DNA of 64,000 nucleotides. Origin: Jacaranda mimosifolia (lineage: Eukaryota > Streptophyta > Magnoliopsida > Lamiales > Bignoniaceae). The translations under genes were made by a program, and so were the position numbers. The DNA lies in NCBI GenBank assembly GCA_018894105.1, contig CM032128.1, forward strand, positions 26,311,299 to 26,375,298. Reading direction: 5' to 3'. The notes below the pieces were generated by a model that was given only the letters and a program-made list of their open reading frames with translations, made no database searches and was not told where the DNA came from. Shown piece by piece: positions 10,576 to 22,214 of the stretch (positions are counted from its first letter, which is position 1; each line of letters opens with the position of its first letter).

Positions 10576-12462
10576 CCAATATTAAGCGAAGCCCAAAGTC
10601 AAGCCGTAGACTATAAATCAAGCGTTTATTGGGAGGCAACCCAAGTTTTTAATTTTTTTTTTCATTTTTTAGTATTTCTTTTTTTTTTTTGGGTATTTGT
10701 TTATTATTATTATTATTATTATTGTTGTTGTTGTTGTTGTTATTGTTATTATTATTTTTTAAAATGTTTTTGCAATTTGAAAAAAAAATTCAAAAAAAAA
10801 AAGAGGAAAAATTGGACTCGCGACTCACGTAGGGTGGCAATTTAATTGTGCCCCTACGCTGGTCGCAAAGCTTGGATGTCCAAAATTTTGGGCGTCCATT
10901 CCAAAAGCACTCGCACCTCGGTGCACCATTCTTTAATTAAAAAATAAAATAAAATAAGAAACAAACAAAAAGAGAAAAGAAGGCAACAAACAACCCACCG
11001 CCAATCCCACCCCCAACCTTATCCCCCCTCCCCCCGCCCCCCTCTCTCTCTCTCTCTCATATTTTTCTTTTTCTTTTTTTCTTTTCCTTTTTCTCTTTCC
11101 TTTTTCTTTTCTTTTTCTCTACTCTTTTTATTCACTTTCTTTTTCTCAAACAAACCCATCTACGCCACCGAAGGTTGAGAAGGACGATGACACCGTCGAT
11201 TGATCAGGGTGTATTTTCTTTCTTTTCTTTTTCTTTATTTTATTTTTATTTTTATCATTTTTCATATTAGTGTATCTTATTTTCTTCTTCTTTTCTTACT
11301 TTCTCTGTCATGATAGTATTAATACTTTGAGGACAAATTAACTCTCAAGTTTGGGAGGGACTTTGCACATCAATTTTTAGTCTTTTATTTTCTATTATTT
11401 TAGTTTTGATTAGGGTTTAGTAATTGAGTCGATGTCCTGCATGTACAAAAATTAATCTTCTTGAATCAATGAATATATTATTCCTTTAATTTTGTGTTTT
11501 ATGGAAAATTATAACTGTGTGATGATAGAATTGTGCACTTTGAGTAGAAGCAATGCTAGGATGATATCCCCTATTTTGAGCACTCACTTTCTCACTTTTA
11601 GTTATTGGTTTGATTTAGAGGACATTTGTGCATGAGTAACATGGGTAATACTTTAAATTCTAGAATTTGTTTGATTTCCTATCAAAGCGAAATCCTAGAA
11701 AATACTCAAATAAGGGAAATCACTTAGGCAACAAACTCAACAGCCAGTCTAAACACATGATCCCACCAAATAGAATCCACAATTGCTTGTTAGATCTATT
11801 TGGAGCACTTATGAAGATGGGAACATACAATATAGTGTCAATGAGTTTGATTTTCTTCCCCCACGAAAAAAATCCAAAAAAAAAGTGCATAGTGGTATGA
11901 GCACCCCGAAAGAAAAAAAACAAAAAAGAAATTCTGAGAAAAAGTGTAGAAAGAAAAAAGTTGAAAAGTATTGTTCAAACAGTTTGGGGGAGTATTAAGA
12001 AGTGATGATGAACAAGTGCTATGGGTACTAAGTCAATATTATCCATATCTTTCCTACCTTTATCCAAGCCTACATTACAAGCACTGAAAGTCCTAAATAA
12101 TCCTTTATTAAGTGTATTCTACATTGGTGGAGATACAGATGAAAAGCAAACTTATGGAGTATTAGAGTAGAGTCTTGTACTTGTTTATAAATTAATCCGA
12201 ATTGCCAGTAACTATTTGTAGAGAAATCACACACATACACGAGAGATTCATTTGAACATTGTATCTACTTACTTGTGCATAGTGAAATTATATTGCAATT
12301 GTGGTTGACTACGAGCATAGCTTTGAATTAGTTTTGAAAGTAGCAAAAAGAAGTGATGTTTTTGTATATGCATTTTAGTGTTGATTTGTTTTTCTTTGAA
12401 TGTCGTTGAGTCTTTTCTTTGCGTTGCTCGAGGGCAAGCAATGTATTAAGTTTGGGGGTATT
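10576..12462 (+). other. Athila 3' non-coding region with polypurine tract
   Basis: No coding sequence is seen. TTGGGAGGCAACCCAA at 10629-10644 is a conserved Athila 3' motif that can form a 5-bp stem. Next come TTA/TTG microsatellite runs (10699-10755), a C-rich then CT-rich tract (10980-11150), a first AGTTTGGGGGAG at about 11980, and the block GAGGGCAAGCAATG..AAGTTTGGGGGTA (12430-12460). The last is the polypurine tract that primes plus-strand synthesis. Confidence 0.7.
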
Positions 12463-12512
12463 TGTTAAATCCCTAGTAGTATTAATTTTAATATCATGTT
12501 TAGGATTTAACA
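12463..12512. repeat. 10-bp inverted repeat at the LTR start
   Basis: TGTTAAATCC (12463-12472) and GGATTTAACA (12503-12512) are exact reverse complements separated by 30 nt. Confidence 0.9.
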
Positions 12513-12729
12513 AATAATTTTCTTGTTTAAAAAATTATAATTTCCTTGCTAATTGATGAAAATTTGGAACTACGGGAATACAAGTGGAGAAATTGCTAAA
12601 AAGGAAAAATTGACATAAGTTGGTGGGAATGCTAGCAGGATGATGATACCTCATAATTTAATCAAGGATGGGTTGAAGAATCTTTATTTATTTGAATCAT
12701 ATTCTAATTAGAAAACTCTTTTAATCAGT

Positions 12730-12737
12730 TATAAATA
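12730..12737 (+). promoter_or_regulatory. Probable TATA box of the Athila LTR
   Basis: TATAAATA followed by GGC, about 267 bp into the LTR, the usual place for a plant LTR promoter. Confidence 0.5.
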
Positions 12738-13739
12738 GGCCTTTCAGATACTTAATCATGGGGATTTGGATTTTCTATTTTAGAGATTAGAAGTATCGTG
12801 AAAATTCAGGATTCGGAGGAGGATAAAGTGGAGATATGATTCGTTTAGGAATAGAGCTTCTTCTTCTCCCTTTGATTTTATTTTAAATTCTAGATTTGAA
12901 ATGATGTTTCATTTTATTCATATTTTTTTGACAATTCAATATGAACTAATTCGTTACTCTACGATTATGATGGATTCTTTTGAATAAATTGATGCATGAT
13001 TTTCTTTCATGAAATTAGTAGCGCTTAAGATTATTTCTTTTATTCTGTGCTTTTTCTATTTGATTGTCAGATCAACAGTCAAGTGCATAATTAACCTTAG
13101 AGGAGTCTTGGGAAAGGGAATCTAGAGATTGATTGACAATAGAAGACCTTAGGATTAATTGTTCAAATTAATGAATTAATTAATTTGTGAGTAGGATATG
13201 ATTATACCTGCTTGCCCTAGGGAGTTAGTTGAGTGGTACAACTTTATCCATAATTTAATTAATTTACATAGGAATATAATGAATTGAATAAATTAGGGAT
13301 TTGATTGCAGGTAATTCGGAAGAACCTTGTAATTGCATAAAATTCAAGACTCATAACCTGTTATTAATTTTATAGGGAGAAAATTATATAATCAACTTAT
13401 TCGATTGATAAAATCATAATTCTAGGCTTCTATATCCTGATAGAAATCTCAATCAGTACACTTTTTCTTATTTTCGTTAGTTTAGTTTTAATTCCTATAT
13501 AATTGATTTTTGTTTGAATAAAACAAGTGTGTGATAAATTAGTAATTAGCAGCGAATAATTTAGTTCCTTGTGGGATTGACACTTTTCTTATCACTTTAT
13601 TACTTGTTGCGGCATGTACACTTGTGTAACTATTTGCATAATTTGGTTTGCACAACCTACAACTATAAATATGGTAATAACTTATATTCCTTATCTTTGT
13701 TGTTATAATAGTTTTATGCATATATAAAATTACAAACTA

Positions 13740-14330
13740 AGCTGTAGAGTTATGTTTGAACAGGTGTTGGATATTTATTCATTCCCGGATGAGGGAGAAG
13801 ATGAGGAAAAAGAACATTAAGAGAGGAAGAAAAAGAGCAAGTGCAAGATGAAAAAAGTAGCAAGAGAAAGAGCAAGACGAAGATGATGATGGTGGAATTC
13901 ACCCTAAAAGTCCTAAATTATGGTATGTTCTGCTCTTGGAAGTGACCATAGCTTCTATCATGAAAAGTGTGTAAGACCGATGTGAGACGACCCAAAAAAG
14001 AAAAGAAATGGACACTGTTTCACCTAGCATCACCATGAAGGACAAGAGTAAAGCAGATTGCTCATAAGAACCGCGGCAAGAAGAAAAAGGTATGTGTATA
14101 CAATTTTTAAATACTGCATTTTGGAGTTTTTATACTTGATGTAAGTTAGACAAATACTAAATTGCATTAAAAAATATACTACATAGCTGGACTGAAGTAC
14201 TGGATATGTGTATTGCATTTTTTATATAAGAAGAGGAAGGATGTCCAAAATATTGAGTTGATAGAGATTGGATATGCAGACTCAAATTTATCAGATAATG
14301 AGGACTTCTTTAATCAGTTTTGAGGATGAA
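13740..14330 (+). pseudogene. Acidic/lysine-rich linker of the Ulp1 MULE gene (tentative)
   Basis: Right of the Athila LTR, one frame reads a Glu/Lys-rich stretch (EEEKEQVQDEKSSKRKSK near 13823-13880). Charged linkers of this sort separate the N-terminal domain from the Ulp1 peptidase in related proteins. The frame is broken and possible introns are not resolved, so this is a tentative extension based mainly on position. Confidence 0.3.
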
Positions 14331-15215
14331 CAGATTATAGAGGGCGATCCAAGATATCTGATAAAGATGGAGAAATTATTGATTCATATTTGCAAAGAGT
14401 TAAAATGGAGTAATTATAGTGAATACACATTATTCTTTTTATAATAATTTTATGATTTGAGTAACATGATGATTTATTGTTGTAGTGTTACTTGGGAGGG
14501 CCCTGATATTCAAATTGGAGCATATATGTTTTGTAATATGTTGTTCGAAAAATAGTTGAGGTTAGATTTAATTGATTGCTACATGAAGATCTTGTGCAAG
14601 CCTTCATTCATAGAAAAATGTGATCACAACATTTGGTGTTTGACTCTGTACGTGCAGGTATGTGGTGTTTGTTTTGTATTTCCAATTACAAATAACTTGA
14701 TTTAACAAGTTCCAACATTAATTGTTGGTAAGAGGAAATTCTGAGAGAACTTGAGAAAACAAATAAGAGGTGTGCTATGAAACAAGGTGAAATTCCAAAA
14801 TTTATTGGTCAACTGAGCGCGTGCAAGTTCCTAGAAGAGTTGAATTTAGATGTGTTGAACAAGTGCCACTTTATTATATTCCCCATTAACAGTCATTATC
14901 ACTAGTTCCTCCTTGTGTTGGACACAACTAAGAAGACCTTCATATAGATGAGCTCATTCTGATCTCCCCAAACGAAAGCAACGACAAAAGTTTTTGTAAG
15001 TTTGCTTATATTTGTGATACAATCATCCAAGTGTTTGAATAAAAAGTAACAAATACTTTTGTAGGCTAAGTTTTTGACTGGAACCTAAAATACTACTTTG
15101 GGTATATTGTGCTACAGAAAGAAGTACATATATGATTTAGTCGGAAACAAAATGGGGACCTAGACTCTGGAGTTTATGTATGTCTTTGGGATGAGTGTTA
15201 TGGAAAAACACGAAG
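14330..15215 (+). pseudogene. Ulp1-like (C48) cysteine peptidase remnant
   Basis: HFIIFPINSHYH, then FLLVLDTTKKTF (14866-14940), matches the Ulp1 core containing the catalytic His: family pattern i-P-i-n-x2-H-W-x-l-x-v-l-d. The Trp after His is a TAG stop here. Downstream, LDSGVYVCLW (about 15160-15190) matches D-C-G-V-x-V-C, but the catalytic Cys is Ser (TCT). Ulp1 enzymes cleave SUMO-like proteins, and plant MULEs of the Kaonashi group carry such domains with unknown role. Several frame changes, probably introns plus decay, occur between 14330 and 14870. Active-site loss and stops make it non-functional. Confidence 0.6.
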
Positions 15216-15577
15216 GATTTCTAGCATTATGCAAATAAATGTTTTATAGATGCATATCAAGCACATATTGCTGTAAAAATTTTGATTGATTAGCATGGTT
15301 TAATGTAATATGAGGGAGAATGATGATGTTTAGGGTTTAAGTTAATATCTTGATGAATTGACTATTTTGTTATTTTGTATTTCAGTATTTCTGACATTCT
15401 TACTAGGTAACGTTTATAATTTGTGTATTTGGATAATTAGAATGGATAGTGTTTATAATTTATAGTATAATTTAGAAATTTATTTATAAATAGATGCTGG
15501 TAAAGATATATTGTTACATGTTAGCTCAAAATAAGTAATTACATAGTAGAACTCAACACGCATGAATGCAGAAATGC

Positions 15578-18540
15578 AAGTACATAAACATGAAAAATAA
15601 GTATGCAACATTAGCAAATTAAGTACATAAATGTAGTTTCAGAGTATATAACTGCTAAAATTGAGTATTTTTCTTCGATTTCCAATATTATTCTCAACAC
15701 ATAAGGAATCGAGTTCAATTCAATCTAATCTGGCCATTGCGTGATCAGAAGATCATGGCATATTAGTTCTAGGACTCATATAGTCATAATAGTTCACTAG
15801 TTTTCCATGGTGGTGTCAGAAGGATACACTTAGCTCATGCATTAGTGATTTATACCACTCTAAATGAGAGCGCAAGTAGTCAGATATAGGTGTTTGAGTT
15901 CCCAACCATTAAAACACGTACTATCACGATCATTTCTTCAACAATTCATGGTTTTGTTATATCGAGGTGTCTTATGTGTTGTTGCACACATCGAATTGAT
16001 CCCCATCCCAACCTTTGAAAAAACAAGTACATAAACATGAAAAATAAGTACACAACATTAGCAAATTAAGTACATAAATGCAGTTTCGGAGTATATAATT
16101 GCCAAAACTGGGTACTTTTTCGTCGATTTTCAGTATTATTCTCATCACATAAGGGATCGAGTTCAATTCGGCCTAATCTGGCCACTGCTTGATCATAAGA
16201 TCATGGCATATTAGTCCTTGGACTTATATAGTCATGGTAGATTCACTAGTTTTTCATAGTGGTGTCAAGAGAATACATTTGGCTCATGCATCAATGGTTT
16301 ATACCACTCTGAATGAGAAGGAAAGTAGTTAGATGTGGGTGTTTGAGCTCCCAACCATTAAAACACATACTGTCATGATCATTTCCACAACAAACCATGG
16401 TTTTGTTGCATTAGGGTGTCTTATGTGTTGTTGCTCACATCGAATTGAGCTTCATCTCACCTTTCGAAAAGCAAGTACATAAACATAAAAAATAAGTACA
16501 CAACATTAATAAATTAAGTACATAAACGTAGTTCTGGAGTACATAACTGCCAAAACTGAGTGTTTCTCATCGATTTTCAGTATCATTCTCAGCACATAAA
16601 GGATCGAGTTCAATTCGTCCTAATCTGGCCATTGCGTGATCATAAGATTATGATGTGTCATTATCAACACATTAGGAATTCTTGGTACCATCCATAAACG
16701 ATTTCACACTACTATAAATGAAAATGCAAGTGTTTCGATGTAGGTGTTTGTGTTCTAAACCATTTCAACATGTGTGAATCTAAACTATTTCTTCAACAAA
16801 CCACAATTTTGTCGTGCCAAGGTGTCTTATGCATTGTTGCACATATCGAATTGAGCTTCATCTCGGCCTTTGGAAAAGCAAATACATAAACATAAAAAAT
16901 AAGTACACAATATTAACAAATTAAGTACATAAACGTAGTTCTAGAATATATAACTGCCAAAATTGGGTACTTTTTCGCTGATTTTCGGTATCATTCTCTG
17001 CACATAAGAGATCGAGTTCAATTCAGTCTAATCTGACCATTATGTGATCATAAGACTATGGCTTGTTATTATAAGCACATTAGAAATTTTCGGTACCATC
17101 TATAATTAGTTTTACACTACTATAAATGAAAGCGCAAGTGTTTGATGTTGGTGTTTATGTTCCAAATCATTTCTTCAACAAACCGTGATTTTGTCGTGTC
17201 AAAGTGTCTTATGCGTTATTGCATGTATCGAATTGATCCTCATCTCGGCCTTTGAAAAAGCAAGCACATAAACATCAAAAATAAGTACACAACATTCACA
17301 AATTAAGTATATAAACACAATTCTGGAGTACATAACTGCCAAAATTGGGTACTTTTTCCTCAATTTTTGGTATCATTCTTAGCACATAAGGGATCGAGTT
17401 CAATTTGGCCTAATCTGGCCATTACATGATCATAAGATTATGACGTGTCATTATCGACGTATTAGGGATTTTAGTATTATCCATGAACGGTTTCACACTA
17501 CTATAAATGAAAGCACAAGTGTTTTGATGTACATGTTTGTGTTCCAAACCATTTCAACATATGTGAATCCAAACAATTTCTTTAATAAACCATAGTTTTG
17601 TCGCGTTGGGGTATCTTATGCATTGTTGTACATATCGAATTAACCCTCATCTCGCCCTTTGAAAAAGTAAGTGCATAAATATAAAAAATAAGTACGCAAC
17701 ATTAACAGATTAAGTACATAAACGCAGTTTTAGAGTACATAACTGCCAAAATTGGGTACTTTTTAGTCGATTTTTGGTATCATTCTCAGCACATAAGAGA
17801 TCGAGTTCAATTCGGCTTAATCTGGCCATTAAGTGATCATAAGACTATAGTGTGTCATTATCAGCACATTAGGAATTTTAAGTAGCATCCATGAACCGTT
17901 TCACACTACTATAAATGAAAGCACAAGTTTTCGATGTAGATGTTTGTGTTCCAAACCATTTCAACATGTGCAAATCCAAACCATTTCTTCAACAAACCAC
18001 AATTTTGTCGCTTTGGGATGTCTTATGCGTTGTTGCACGCATCGAATTGAGCTTCATCTCGACTTTTGGAAAAGAAAGTACATAAACATAGAAAATAAGT
18101 ACACAACATCAACAAATTAAGTACAAAAATGCAGTTTTGGAGTACATAACTACCAAAAATGGGTACTTTTTTGTCGATTTTCGGTATCATTCTTAGAACA
18201 TAAAGGATCGAGTTCAATTCGGCCTAATCTGACCATTGTGTGATCATAAGACTATGGCGTGTCATTTTCAACACATCAAGGATTTTCAGTATCATCCATG
18301 AACGGTTTCACACTACTATAAATGAAAGCGCAAGCGTTTCGATGTAGGTGTTTGTGTTCCAAACTATTTCAACATGTACGAATCCAAATCATTTCTTCAA
18401 CAAACCATGGTTTTGTAGCGTCAGGGTGTTTTATGCGTAGTTGCAAAACATAAAAAATAAGTAAACAACATTAACAAATTAAGTACATAAACACAGTTCT
18501 GGAGTACATAATTTCCAAAATTGGGTACTTTTTCTAATAA
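15578..18540. repeat. About 407-bp tandem array, 8 copies, inside the MULE
   Basis: The marker AAGTACATAAACATAAAAAATAAGT recurs, with variants, near 15578, 16025, 16473, 16880, 17262, 17669, 18076 and 18438 (spacings 447, 448, 407, 382, 407, 407, 362). Each unit also has TGGGTACTTTTTCGTCGATTT, GATCGAGTTCAATTCGGCC and CACTACTATAAATGAAAGCGC blocks. The array occupies the space between the Ulp1 remnant and the transposase exon, where the rest of the transposase should lie. No coding motif is seen. Confidence 0.9.
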
Positions 18541-19296
18541 AATGAATAATAAATCTAGATAATAGCTTGAACATAAACCTTCCCAATAGTTAAAAAGTCT
18601 ACTCGTTCATGACTTCTTTCACATTAAAACGATAGTACAATATGTCCATATTTTACAAAGTGTACAACACAAGTAATTCTATAAAAATTCTCCGATTAAA
18701 ATACAATATAGTATAAATGCTACAACTTAACATGTCCTCCAAACAAGGACGAACTTAGCAGCTACCATAAGCAAGTGTACAGTGTCTATTTATAATCCAT
18801 CTTCTTTTAAATCTTTGTCTTCTTTGCATCCTCTTTTTCCTAATTAAAAAGAAATAAAATCAATCAAAATATAATTTAATACGTAATGACTAATGATAAT
18901 ATAAGTACAAATATACAATAAAATGGTAAAAAAAACTGTCAATGCATCAATTTGCACTAAACGGTAGGAAAGTGACTTTTACTCAATAGCAGCACAAGGT
19001 TGCTTCCAAAACATTGTATTATTGTAGAACTATGTAAATCCACAACACATAATTTATTATAATCGATCATCTCAAAACTCCTACAACTACTAATGTGCTG
19101 ATTGAATAGAAGTATTGAAGTATCAGAGCAGAAGTACTAAATTGCACTAATGTGGTATTAATCAATGGACTACTAAGTATGATAATGTATAAATAAAGTA
19201 TCTTATTAAGGAGGAAGAACATATAACAATCAGGTATTAATCGAAACATATCGAAAGTATAACGAAGAATTAATACAATGAAAATATGAAGAAACT
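18541..19296 (-). other. Probable transposase intron/3' region, no domain seen
   Basis: AT-rich sequence rich in AGTA. On the minus strand it follows the donor-like GGTAAGT at 19295-19301. I found no MULE catalytic or SWIM-type motif here. Confidence 0.4.
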
Positions 19297-19305
19297 TACC
19301 AATAC

Positions 19306-19730
19306 GGGGAAAATGCAATTTTAGTCCACCAACTATGCCCTCTTTCGATTTTAGTCCATTGTGATATGGGGTTAGCACATTTGATCCAGTGGCCCGTAAA
19401 TTTTTGCACATTTAGTCCAATTTTTCGCAATTTTGGTCCATCGGCCTGGAAAATTTTCAATTGGGCCCAAAAATTGCCCAGTCAACTTCAATCGGGCCCA
19501 ATTTTTGGGAATTTTGTGACATGTGTCACCCAGCTCTACATCAGAGTCCACCTCATCCGCCACATCAGCAAAATGGCCAAAATTAAAAAAGAAAAAGAAA
19601 ATTGTTAAGGGAAAAAAATAAAAATAATCAGTAGAATTAAAAATTTATATTATTATATATATAATATAATATATATATGTATATTATACATATAATATAA
19701 TACATATATAATATATATAGTTTAAATATA
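19306..19730. repeat. Left TIR of the nested MULE
   Basis: Includes blocks such as CATTTGATCCAGTGGCCC, AATTGGGCCCAAAAATTG and CACATCAGCAAAATGGCC. These recur in inverse order and orientation in 20535-20891. Confidence 0.9.
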
Positions 19731-20534
19731 TATTTTTAATATTTACCCCCCCAACCCCCAAATCCCCCCCACCCCAACACCACCAACTGCCATGGCCATC
19801 GGCAGCCTTGGGCCGCTAGCTGCCAAAATGGCCGTCAGGCTTGGCCAAACGGCTGCCGGTGGAAAAAAACAAAAAAAAAAAAAAAAACCCTGCCATGGCC
19901 GGATCTGGCCTGATCTAGCTAGATCCGGCCAATATGTACGCTGCCATGGCAGCTTGTTAAGTTGTGGGGTTGGGGGTAGGCGGGCGGTGGGGTGGCGGGG
20001 GGGTGCGTGTTGGGAGGGGGGATGGTTTATTTTATATATATATATATATTATAATTTTTATATATGTGTATATATCTGTTTTAGATAGATTTATATATGT
20101 GTATAAGGATAAATAAAAAATATTATTAATAATATATAAATTTGAAATGAATAAAAGAAAATTTAATTATTATTTTAAATTATCTTAATTAAATATTTCC
20201 TAATTTTTCACATGTCATTATTTTAGGAAAAAAATTTCAGTTTTTTTTTTTCAATGGCTACAATTATTTGAAATTATTTTAATAATTGGTAATTTTTCAC
20301 ATACTATTATTTCAAAGAAGTATCAATTTTTTTCCTAGTTGCAATGTTTATTTGAAATTATTTTAATATTTTGTAATTTTTACTTGTCATTATTTTAAAA
20401 AAAAATTCAACTTTTATTAATTGCCACAATAATGGAATTATCTTAAATATTTTATAATTTTTCACATGCCAATATTTTAAATTGATTTCAGCTCTTTTTT
20501 TCCTAGTTGATTCTATTTAAACATTTTGTATTGA

Positions 20535-21658
20535 TACATATGTATATATTATATGTATAATATACATACACATATATATATTATATTATATATAATAATA
20601 ATATAAATTTTTAATTCTATTGATTATTTTTATTTTTTTCCCTTAACATTTTTATTTATTTTATTTTTTAATTTTGGCCATTTTGCTGATGTGGCGGATG
20701 AGGTGGACGCTGATGTGGCGCTGGGTGACACATGTCACAAAATCCCCAAAAATTGGGCCCGATTAAAGTTGACTAGGCAATATTTGGGCCCAATTGAAAA
20801 TTTTCCAGCCCGATGGACCAAAATTGCAAAAAATTGGACTAAATGTGAGAAATTTTACCGGCCACTGGACCAAATGTGCTAACCCCATATCCAATGTTCT
20901 CAAAACCGGACCGGACAAAGAACCGGCGACGTTACCGGTTACTGGTTCAACCGGTTGAACCACCGGTTGGACCGGTGTGACATCATAATGACGTAATAAT
21001 TATTTTTAATTTTACAAATATATATAATATAATTAATATATTGTAAAAAATAGAAAAATTCCAACAATATTGAAAAATAAAAAAAAAATCTCCATAATTT
21101 AGCCATTTTTTTTCCCTTCAAATGGTTATTTAGAAAATACCATTTCTCTATTAATCAATTACAAATATATAATCTAATTCAAATAGTAATACACAACTAT
21201 TTCATATTAATACAAATGGTCATCCCTTCAAGTTTTAAGTTTAATATTTAACAAAATAAAACATATTTTTTCACACTAAATGTCCAATATATTCCAATAG
21301 AAATTAGTAGCAGTAGCACTATCGCAGCAGCCAGGACTGAGAGGAAGAAAGGCAAGGAAAGCTGGAAACTGGAAAGGAAAGGAAATGAAAGGAAAGGAAA
21401 ACCGAAGGTTATCTTTGTGTCAATTAGCCAATTAGGTTTTCATTTTTCAAAATTGGTCAAAATTTGTCTTCGGTCAACAGTGAACAGTGCGGTCAAAATT
21501 GATAGGCAAATTCAAAAAATAAAAATAAAAATAAAAATTGAACCGGTCAAGAACCGGTCGAACCGGCCGGTTTGGTTCGGTTTTTAAAACCTTGCCCATA
21601 CACAATGGACTAAAATCAAAAGAGGGCATGGTTAGTGGACTAAAGTTGCATTTTTCCC
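20535..21658. repeat. Right TIR of the nested MULE, split by a hAT element
   Basis: 20535-20891 and 21602-21658 together form the arm. The break falls inside the block that reads CCCATATCACAATGG in the reverse complement of the left arm, so the intervening sequence was inserted after the arm existed. Confidence 0.88.
20892..21594. mobile_element. hAT-type non-autonomous element (CCGGTT family)
   Basis: The left end CAATGTTCTCAAAACCGGACC and the inverted right end CAAGGTTTTAAAAACCGAACC form terminal inverted repeats of hAT type. CCCATATC before (20884-20891) and CCCATAC after (21595-21601) form an 8-bp target duplication with one base lost on the right. CCGGTT/AACCGG motifs are repeated near both ends. 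It is 703 bp with no transposase. A related element lies at 57343-57926. Confidence 0.85.
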
Positions 21659-21659
21659 T

Positions 21660-22062
21660 ACCAATACATATAACGGATTTTCCTTCCACATATTTCCGGT
21701 TCATTTTTTCAGACAACCATCATATCGCCCACTTTAAGCAAAATATGCAATTGAATCATATTCAAAATGTCATTATTAGTTTCGAAAATGACATACATTT
21801 TCTGATGTGGGGCGAAATATTGCAATTTATTGAGCTCAAAATTATTTCCAGACCATTTTTTCTCAATCTGAAATAATAATTCTATCAAACTCATGCCTTC
21901 ATAAATTGACAAAATATAGAGTTTTCCATTGTACACACAACTTCCTAATAGCTGAGTTTTAGCATCTGAGTACTCGAAGACATTCTTATTATGCTCAAAT
22001 TCATGAACTCTTACATTCTTCCACGCGCAATTAATATACTCCACCTCGAAATAAAGTGGCAA
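21660..22062 (-). pseudogene. MULE transposase N-terminal exon
   Basis: The minus strand is open from 22062 down to 21709 and continues after one stop to the nested insertion. The protein (about 117 residues plus 17) has KLYILSIYEGMSLIELLFQI, then LQYFAPHQKM, and TNNDILNMIQLHILLK followed by VGDMMVV. This resembles the PB1-like N-terminal region of plant MULE transposases (sL-x-e-L ... Y-x-x-P ... s-d-x-D-v-x-x-M-i). The exon appears to end at a donor-like G|GTAAGT, formed when the nested MULE and one copy of TACCAATAC are removed. No ATG was found; the frame opens with TTG. The DDE and zinc-finger domains are absent from the window. Convergent with the Ulp1 gene. Confidence 0.5.
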
Positions 22063-22214
22063 TAAATGGAGAAAAAATAGGTTTGCTTCTTGCTAGAATG
22101 ATGTAGCTAATTGCAGAAAATTAAAAAAAAAAAAAAAGGGAGAAAGAAGCTTCCTTCTGCTGCAAAAAGATAATAGAAGAGAGAGAGAAATGGGTATCAG
22201 ACAACAAGGGTTTA

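Larger units (their letters stand above)
8625..13680 (+). mobile_element. Deleted Athila-type Ty3/gypsy retrotransposon
   Basis: In order it holds a 5'-truncated gag, protease, the extreme C-terminus of integrase, a long 3' non-coding region with the Athila hallmark TTGGGAGGCAACCCAA, a polypurine tract AAGTTTGGGGG and one 3' LTR. Reverse transcriptase, RNase H and the integrase core are missing, as are the 5' LTR and primer site. It lies within the Ulp1 MULE gene. The left junction is near 8620 and the right one is uncertain (13640-13740). Confidence 0.8.
12463..13680 (+). repeat. Athila 3' LTR (single copy)
   Basis: It begins TGTTAAATCC directly after the polypurine tract. TATAAATA at 12730-12737 fits the LTR promoter. 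The late segment CCTTGTGGGATTGACAC (13567-13583) is a typical near-3' Athila LTR block. With no second LTR in the window, the right end cannot be fixed and may lie between 13640 and 13740. Confidence 0.65.
19306..21658. mobile_element. Non-autonomous MULE with long TIRs, inserted in the larger MULE
   Basis: The left end GGGGAAAATGCAATTTTAG and the inverted right end GGGAAAAATGCAACTTTAG match closely. The 9-bp duplication TACCAATAC is exact at 19297-19305 and 21659-21667. The inverted repeats extend about 420 bp at high identity (roughly 19306-19730 against 20535-20891 plus 21602-21658), with a hAT element splitting the right arm. The core (19740-20040) is C-rich then G-rich with TA microsatellites on both sides. 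No transposase is encoded. Confidence 0.9.

Noticed and set aside
7456..18540. CRISPR-like or regulatory-spacer arrays
   Set aside because: Units are long and repeat fully without unique spacers; this is plant satellite-type DNA.
19792..20088. 98-residue open frame in the nested MULE core
   Set aside because: Low-complexity GC-rich and poly-A sequence between TA repeats; no domain and no codon signal.
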